A DNA stretch of 47,731 bases from Bacteroidota bacterium (lineage in GTDB: Bacteria > Bacteroidota > Ignavibacteria > Kryptoniales > JAKASW01). Every line of letters begins with the position of its first letter. Positions within the stretch are counted from its first letter, which is position 1. This document shows, piece by piece, positions 42,986-47,731 of this stretch. A model generated the notes under the pieces. It saw only the letters and a list, made by a program, of their open reading frames with translations, made no database searches and had not been told where the DNA came from. Both the position numbers and the translations under genes were made by a program. Location of the stretch: assembly GCA_021789975.1 (NCBI GenBank), contig JAJYIT010000009.1, forward strand, positions 78,557 through 126,287. The letters run 5' to 3'.

Positions 42986-43142
42986 GAGTCTAATTCCTGA
43001 AGGAATCCGAAGTATGAGTTCACGCGGGAGCACCGGTCCCCCTTATTATACTTGAGATTCTTGTTTGTCAATAACAATCCACTGCCATCTATCTACCCGA
43101 CTACGATGCGGCGAAGGTCAGAGAGGCACGGGAGATTCTAAC

Positions 43143-45032
43143 ATGAAACTGAACAGACTGATTACTTGGTTTATAGTTTCTCTTATGGTTCTGGCAACCA
43201 TACCTGCGCAAGCATCGTTGTCCAGGGTACTCAATTGCGATGTGCTGGTCGTCGGAGGCGGGACTGGTGGTACAGCAGCGGGAATCCAGAGCGCCAGGCT
43301 CGGTGCGAAGACCATCATCGTGGAATCGACGAGCTGGTTGGGAGGCATGTTGACCGCTGCCGGAGTGAGCGCGACGGATGGCGACAACAGCCTTGCGTCC
43401 GGGATCTGGCAGGAATTCAGGCAAGCCATATGGAAGCGTTACGGCGGTCCTGAAGCCGTCTCTACCGGATGGGTGAGCAACACCTGCTTCCAACCATACG
43501 TCGCCGATAGTATCTTCAAGTCCATGGCGGCGAAAGAAAAAGATCTTAAAGTCATATATAACTTTTGGTTTCTTCACGTCCTCAAAGCTGGCAACCGGGT
43601 GGTAGGTGCAGTATTCACCGATAATCGAGATTCGATATTGACTGTCCATGCAAGAATCGTCATAGACGCGACGGAGTTGGGAGATGTCTTCAGGAATGCG
43701 GGAGCCGGTTACAATGTCGGCTTGCGACTGAAAGCGCAGAAAGGCAAACCAAGGACACGCGGTCAGGACAGGTACATCATACAGGATATAACCTACGTAG
43801 CAACTTTGAAAGATTACGGGCCCGCTGCCGACAAAACTATATCACGACCGGCATCATACGACTCGACCATGTTCATTTGCTCGTGCAAGAATAAAGGATG
43901 CCCGAACGCTCAATGGTCCCCCCGGCAAATGCTATATTACGGAAAACTCCCCGACAACGAGTACATGATCAACTGGCCCGGCAACGGCAACGATTTCTAT
44001 TTGAATGCCATTGACATGACGCACGTGCAACGCGAAAGGGCGTATCGTGCGGCGAAAGAGAAGACTTTATGTTTCGTCTATTTCATCCAACATGAGCTTG
44101 GATACAAAAACCTCGGATTGGCGGATGATGAATACCCGACAAAAGATAAGCTCCCGTTCATCCCGTACAACCGCGAGGGTAGAAGAGTGAAGGGCGTTGT
44201 CAGACTCACCGTCGATGATTTACTACATCCTTATTCCAGCGAAATGCCGTTGTACCGCACCGATATTTCAGTGGGAGATTACCCGATTGATATGCATATC
44301 AAAGAAAATCCCAGCGCGCCGCAGGTAACGCTCCCGAAGATACCTTCATTCGGCGTTCCACTTGGCTGTCTTATTCCGAGGGGAATCGATGGATTGATTG
44401 TTGCTGATAAAGGAATTTCCGTCTCCGAGTTCGTGAACGGAGCGACGCGAACCACGACATGTGTATTGCTTACCGGGCAGGCGGCAGGTACATTAGCGGC
44501 TTATTGTGTCGAACACCACGTGGAGCCGGCCCAGGCAAATGTGCGCAGCATCCAGGATACACTGCTCGACTGCAACGCCTATCTCCTTCCTTTCGTAGAC
44601 GTAAATCCATCCGATCCTATGTTCAAAGCGGCCCAGAGAATAGGCGCGACGGGGATACTGAAAGGATATGGCGTGCCTTACGACTGGGCGAACCAGACGT
44701 GGTTTTATCCGGATCGTCCCATAAGCCAATACGAACTTGTCAAAGGTCTCAGAAGTTATTACCCCGGACTCGACAGCTATAACGAAGCGACCGGACAAAA
44801 TCTCACCGTCGACTCCTTTTTGAAAATAATTTCAATAGCAGGGAAAAATCTATCTTTGTCGCAGGTCAACCAGGACTGGAAGCAGTTTCAGTTTGGGAAC
44901 CCATTCGCTGCAAACTTGCAGTTGAACAGGGGGATGACGGCAGTACTGCTCGACCATTACTTACATCCCTTCAATGTACCCGTTGATCTGTCCGGCCACA
45001 AGATTGCACATCGGAAGGCAGAATCAAGATGA
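43143..45032 (+). CDS. Exported FAD-dependent oxidoreductase (FAD_oxidored family)
   Basis: 629 residues. ATG 43143 is chosen because a signal peptide starts there (LITWFIVSLMVLATIPAQAS). The FAD-binding Rossmann motif VVGGGTGGTAAG is at about 36-47, followed by TIIVESTSWLGGMLTAAGVSATDG, RIVIDATELGD and a C-terminal DKGISVSEFVNGATRTTTCVLLTGQAAGTLAAYC block. These define the PF12831-type flavoproteins common in glycan loci, usually of unknown substrate. A cysteine cluster ICSCKNKGCP (C246, C248, C253) lies in the middle and is unusual enough to note. The C-terminal ~120 residues look like a separate helical domain. Its stop overlaps the ATG of the following decayed lipoprotein gene (ATGA). Confidence 0.85.
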   Translation: MKLNRLITWFIVSLMVLATIPAQASLSRVLNCDVLVVGGGTGGTAAGIQSARLGAKTIIVESTSWLGGMLTAAGVSATDGDNSLASGIWQEFRQAIWKRYGGPEAVSTGWVSNTCFQPYVADSIFKSMAAKEKDLKVIYNFWFLHVLKAGNRVVGAVFTDNRDSILTVHARIVIDATELGDVFRNAGAGYNVGLRLKAQKGKPRTRGQDRYIIQDITYVATLKDYGPAADKTISRPASYDSTMFICSCKNKGCPNAQWSPRQMLYYGKLPDNEYMINWPGNGNDFYLNAIDMTHVQRERAYRAAKEKTLCFVYFIQHELGYKNLGLADDEYPTKDKLPFIPYNREGRRVKGVVRLTVDDLLHPYSSEMPLYRTDISVGDYPIDMHIKENPSAPQVTLPKIPSFGVPLGCLIPRGIDGLIVADKGISVSEFVNGATRTTTCVLLTGQAAGTLAAYCVEHHVEPAQANVRSIQDTLLDCNAYLLPFVDVNPSDPMFKAAQRIGATGILKGYGVPYDWANQTWFYPDRPISQYELVKGLRSYYPGLDSYNEATGQNLTVDSFLKIISIAGKNLSLSQVNQDWKQFQFGNPFAANLQLNRGMTAVLLDHYLHPFNVPVDLSGHKIAHRKAESR

Positions 45033-45420
45033 CACTTGTGAACAAACCTCTTCTGCCTTTCTTACCAGTTGCAGCCGCAATTATGCAACTGAACGGCTGC
45101 GCACCTGTCTTGACCAGGAGTGCAGGGAAAAGAGTTCGTACTTGCCGACAACGCGAAGATAGAGTACATTGGGCGTTTTGATTTTGCCAACCCGAAAGAC
45201 GTCGTATTCGATTGGGCTAGGGTCTATATCGTTGCCCGCTTCCAGGGGGCGAGTTGCTCGGTTTTGTTCAAGGACAGCACTAGCGATTATGACGTGGTGG
45301 TAGACGACCATGCGCCCGTGATACTTCAAGCATCCAGTTCCCGAGAGGTCTATGAAGTTGCTGTCGGACTCTCCCCTTACGTTCCTCATACAATCATGAT
45401 CTAGAGAAGTACTGAGTCTC
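45029..45420 (+). pseudogene. Decayed lipoprotein, carbohydrate esterase 2-like N-terminal domain
   Basis: ATG 45029 begins a lipoprotein signal (PFLPVAAAIMQLNGC, lipobox LNGC) overlapping the previous stop. Reading then needs a shift of one base near 45105-45125, into the frame from 45120, which gives a jelly-roll typical of CE2 esterases (IEYIGRFDFANPKDVVFDWA, VYIVARFQGASCSVLF, YDVVVDDHAPVIL, EVYEVAVGLSPYVPHTIMI). A TAG at 45402-45404 ends it where homologues continue with K/R-R-T-E; the same frame goes on RSTESLVG after the stop. The SGNH catalytic domain is missing. Two lesions plus truncation make this a relic. Confidence 0.6.
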
Positions 45421-46172
45421 TTGTGGGACGGGTCCACGATGTTTAGAATCAACCAGACTGTTAGCAGAATCCTGAAGGTGAAGATCGAGCTTGGTCTTTT
45501 GAAGAATCCGTACCCGGATACGGAGATAAAGAGAAATGTTGCCTCGCTTTCTTCGGACAGTATTTACCTCGAGGCCGTTTGGGAGCAGATCACGCTTGTC
45601 AAAAACGAGGATCATTTACTCCCGTTTTCCAAGAGTACTAAGGTGCTGGTGAGCGGTCCGAATGCGGACAAGCTTTCGACAATGAACGGAGAATGGACAA
45701 TTACATGTCAAGGAGATGTTGAATCCCTGACGAGCCTGAAGTTCTTGGCGGCAATACGTTCGAATCCGAATGGAACTTTGGATTTGGTCTGAGCTATACA
45801 AAGTTCGAATACATCGGATTAAAGTTGAGCAAGGATGCAATCAAGCTCGGGGATGGAACTGTCGCGTCGGTGAAAGTCACGAAATCCGGAAAGGTGGCGG
45901 GCAAAGACGCAGTTATGCCTTATCTGGGAGAGAAATACAGGCAGGTCACGCACCCGGTCATCCATCTGGAGGGATTCGATAAAATCTTTCCTAAGCCTCG
46001 GTAGACAAAGGAGATAAGTTTCGTTATATCTCCGGAACAAATGTCTTTCATCGGCATAAGCGAAAAAGCTGTTATTCAACCAGGAGAATTCACCGTGACT
46101 GTCGGAAATCTCTCGAAGAAGTTCGTGGTCACTGGAGATGCGGTACAACCTATTGAACAAACAGGAAAATAA
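45421..46172 (+). pseudogene. Relic of a glycoside hydrolase family 3 beta-glucosidase
   Basis: Two GH3 pieces remain. The first, in the frame of 45421, reads INQTVSRILKVKIELGLLKN and then VKNEDHLLPFSKSTKVLVSG and MNGEWT, the end of domain 1 and start of the GH3 C-terminal domain. After about 45740 the frame changes: from 45741, GNTFESEWNFGFGLSYTKFEY starts the C-terminal fibronectin-like domain, so roughly 200 residues are deleted. In that frame a TAG at 46002 interrupts KPR*TKEISF, where homologues have KPGETKEVSF; a single base change (GAG to TAG) explains the stop. The relic then continues in frame to TAA 46170-46172. The N-terminal catalytic part is lost, so no activity is expected. Confidence 0.82.
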
Positions 46173-46184
46173 GGAGAACTTGAA

Positions 46185-47507
46185 ATGAACAGGGATCTAT
46201 TGTTTGCAACCGTCGTGTCGGCACTGGGGAGTCTTCTCTTCGGATTCGACACCGCGGTAATCTCAGGAACCACTTCGTTTATCACGAACTTCTTCGGGCT
46301 GACCGACACTACACTCGGAATTACTGTGTCAATGGCACTTTGGGGAACCGTTGTAGGATCAATTATTATAGGCAAGCCCGGAGATTTGTGGGGGCGGCGT
46401 GCAATGCTCATGGTCTGTGCCGCGCTCTACCTGCTTTCTGCGTTTGGCAGCGCGTTCGCAACAGGCTGGTACATGCTTCTGTCCGCCCGCTTTGTTGGCG
46501 GCATTGCAATAGGAGCATCGTCGGTTATGGCGCCGATGTACATTGCTGAAATATCTCCCGCCCGGTTGCGCGGCCGTTTGGTTGCAGTCTCCCAATTCAA
46601 CATAGTTATGGGTATTCTTATTGCTTTCTTCTCGAACTACCTGCTTGTTGGCGTCGGAGTAAACAACTGGCGGTGGATGTTCGGAGTGGTGGCTATACCC
46701 TCTTTATTATTTTTTGGATTGTTGTTCATCGTGCCTGAGAGTCCCCGCTGGCTCATGAAGAAAGGTCGACCGGACGAGGCACGAGACGTTTTGCAGAAAG
46801 TCGGTGCGGCGAATGTTGAGTTGGAGCTTGACAGCATATCAAATTCTCTTAAGGAGGCACGCGGGACAACAAAATTGTTTCAGAAGAAATACGCGCTGGC
46901 TATTGCGTGCGGGACATTGATCGGGTTCTTCGGACAACTCACCGGAATCAACATCATAATGTATTATGCACCGATGATATTTGAGAAGTCGGGTTCGAGT
47001 GTGAATTCAGCGATGCTCGAAGCGGTTGGAGTGGGTATAACCAACTTGATATTTACGATCCTTGCCATGTTCTTTATCGACAAGATTGGCCGTAAGCCGC
47101 TACTCATAATTGGTATTGTCGGGATGTTTCTATCCCTTGCCGGAGCGGCTTTGCACTACTACGATCCGGTTCTCGTCGGCAGCACAGTAATGGTTATATC
47201 GATTGTTGCCTTCGTCGCCTTCTTTGCGTTTTCCGTCGGTGCCGTCATATGGGTGTTCATGTCTGAAATATTCCCGAACAAAATCAGGGCACAGGGGCAG
47301 GCGCTAGGAGCTTTTGTGGATTGGGTCGTTAACGCAGTAATCGGTCTGTTGTTTCCGATTGCTCTTGCAAGGTTTGGCGGCGGGAACGTTTTCATGTTTT
47401 TCGCCGTGCTGATGATTCCGTTCTTCTTGTTTGTGATTAAGGTGATGCCTGAGACAAAAGGAAAATCGCTTGAGGAGTTGGAGAAACTCGTTGTCTTGGA
47501 AGAATAA
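46185..47507 (+). CDS. Sugar-porter MFS transporter (GLUT/XylE-like)
   Basis: 440 residues, 12 membrane helices. Sugar-porter signatures are complete: LFGFDTAVISGT in helix 1, GDLWGRRAML, APMYIAEISPARLRGRLV, PESPRWLMKKGR, GQLTGINIIMYYAP in helix 7, DKIGRKPLLIIG, MSEIFPNKIRAQGQ and PETKGKSLEELE. The gene starts 13 bases after the GH3 relic with AAGGAG at 46171-46176. It imports a monosaccharide, probably with protons, across the inner membrane; the sugar is not predictable. It is intact although the genes before it have decayed. Confidence 0.92.
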   Translation: MNRDLLFATVVSALGSLLFGFDTAVISGTTSFITNFFGLTDTTLGITVSMALWGTVVGSIIIGKPGDLWGRRAMLMVCAALYLLSAFGSAFATGWYMLLSARFVGGIAIGASSVMAPMYIAEISPARLRGRLVAVSQFNIVMGILIAFFSNYLLVGVGVNNWRWMFGVVAIPSLLFFGLLFIVPESPRWLMKKGRPDEARDVLQKVGAANVELELDSISNSLKEARGTTKLFQKKYALAIACGTLIGFFGQLTGINIIMYYAPMIFEKSGSSVNSAMLEAVGVGITNLIFTILAMFFIDKIGRKPLLIIGIVGMFLSLAGAALHYYDPVLVGSTVMVISIVAFVAFFAFSVGAVIWVFMSEIFPNKIRAQGQALGAFVDWVVNAVIGLLFPIALARFGGGNVFMFFAVLMIPFFLFVIKVMPETKGKSLEELEKLVVLEE

Positions 47508-47731
47508 ATGGAATTATCTGTTAGACTTCACAGCTTACTGGACAGAATGAGGTGGAAAAATAAGAGATGAATTTGAACACATTGACCTGCCCCCGTTTGT
47601 TGTACCAACGATAAGTTAGTGATCCGGTCAGGCCTGACTGCTCCCCATCTTTGATCCAAATTGAATAAGAACAAAATCGTGGTTAATGTCAAGTGACTAC
47701 TGTCCTTTGTCGTTCGATTAGGTTGATGAAT
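47508..47731. other. Window-end region without a supported gene
   Basis: A 20-codon frame from ATG 47508, directly after the transporter stop, has no supporting feature. A core resembling the ROK operator lies at 47595-47613 (GTTTGTT, 5 bases, AACGATA); its inner TTGTT/AACGA part fits but the outer arms do not, and no TATATT precedes it. It may belong to a gene beyond the window. Confidence 0.3.

Noticed and set aside
43054-43076. TTGTT ... AACAA inverted repeat before the FAD oxidoreductase gene
   Set aside because: The spacer is 7 rather than 5 bases and the outer arms do not match the operator.
47595-47613. Possible fourth ROK operator near the window end
   Set aside because: The inner TTGTT/AACGA part fits, but outer arms do not match and no TATATT is present; kept only as a remark.
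1-47731. CRISPR arrays, tRNA, rRNA, insertion sequences, attachment sites
   Set aside because: No regularly spaced repeats, cloverleaf patterns, transposase motifs or terminal repeats were recognised on either strand by eye.

Overview
All 24 intact genes in this window lie on the + strand. They look like a large glycan-utilisation locus of an anaerobic or facultatively anaerobic member of the Bacteroidota/FCB group, most like Ignavibacteria-type lineages. The reasons are seven proteins ending in a type IX secretion (T9SS) sorting domain of the 'NYPNPFNPxT ... LGxEVxTL ... SGVYFYxL ... TKKMxLLK' style, a TonB-dependent receptor, an oxygen-independent sulfatase maturase, and DUF4623, DUF4855 and DUF4434-like proteins. 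The taxonomy is inferred from style only; no rRNA or tRNA gene was seen.

Layout. 1-443 has no supported gene. 444-3433: Tat-exported sulfatase and its radical-SAM maturase. 3434-4178: leader carrying promoter and operator 1. 4179-16522: TonB-dependent receptor, two tandem beta-helix paralogues, a phosphodiester glycosidase-DUF4623 fusion and a double-DUF4623 propeller protein. 16659-31040: GHL10 hydrolase, DUF4434-like hydrolase, alpha/alpha-barrel protein, NagX/HGSNAT-like acetyltransferase, second phosphodiester glycosidase, GH31, short GHL10 paralogue and a GHL-type hydrolase. 31041-33832: promoter and operator 2, then the third GHL10. 33833-42895: promoter and operator 3, ROK repressor, T9SS propeller protein, DUF4855-ROK kinase fusion, NanE epimerase, second NagX/HGSNAT-like protein and AmpG-like transporter. 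43143-47507: exported FAD oxidoreductase, a decayed esterase/GH3 region and a sugar-porter MFS transporter.

How the genes may work together (inference). Outside the cell, T9SS-delivered hydrolases with sulfatase, GH31 and phosphodiester glycosidases trim a decorated glycan. The TonB-dependent receptor imports fragments, the AmpG-like and sugar-porter carriers cross the inner membrane, and the HGSNAT-like proteins may N-acetylate glucosamine ends. In the cytoplasm the DUF4855-ROK fusion and NanE could hydrolyse, phosphorylate and epimerise an N-acetylhexosamine. No SusD, NagA or NagB is present. The combination points to an amino-sugar polymer, but the substrate is not shown by the sequence.

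The strongest new signal is regulatory. Three promoters (3722, 31084, 33934) share a -35/N17/TATATT layout followed at once by a palindrome of the form TTnGTTTGTT-N5-AACGAACnAA. This resembles the operator of XylR-type ROK repressors. The sites lie before the TonB-dependent receptor, before the third GHL10 gene and before the ROK regulator itself, which suggests a self-regulated local ROK regulon. The second main point is the DUF4855-ROK kinase fusion followed directly by NanE.
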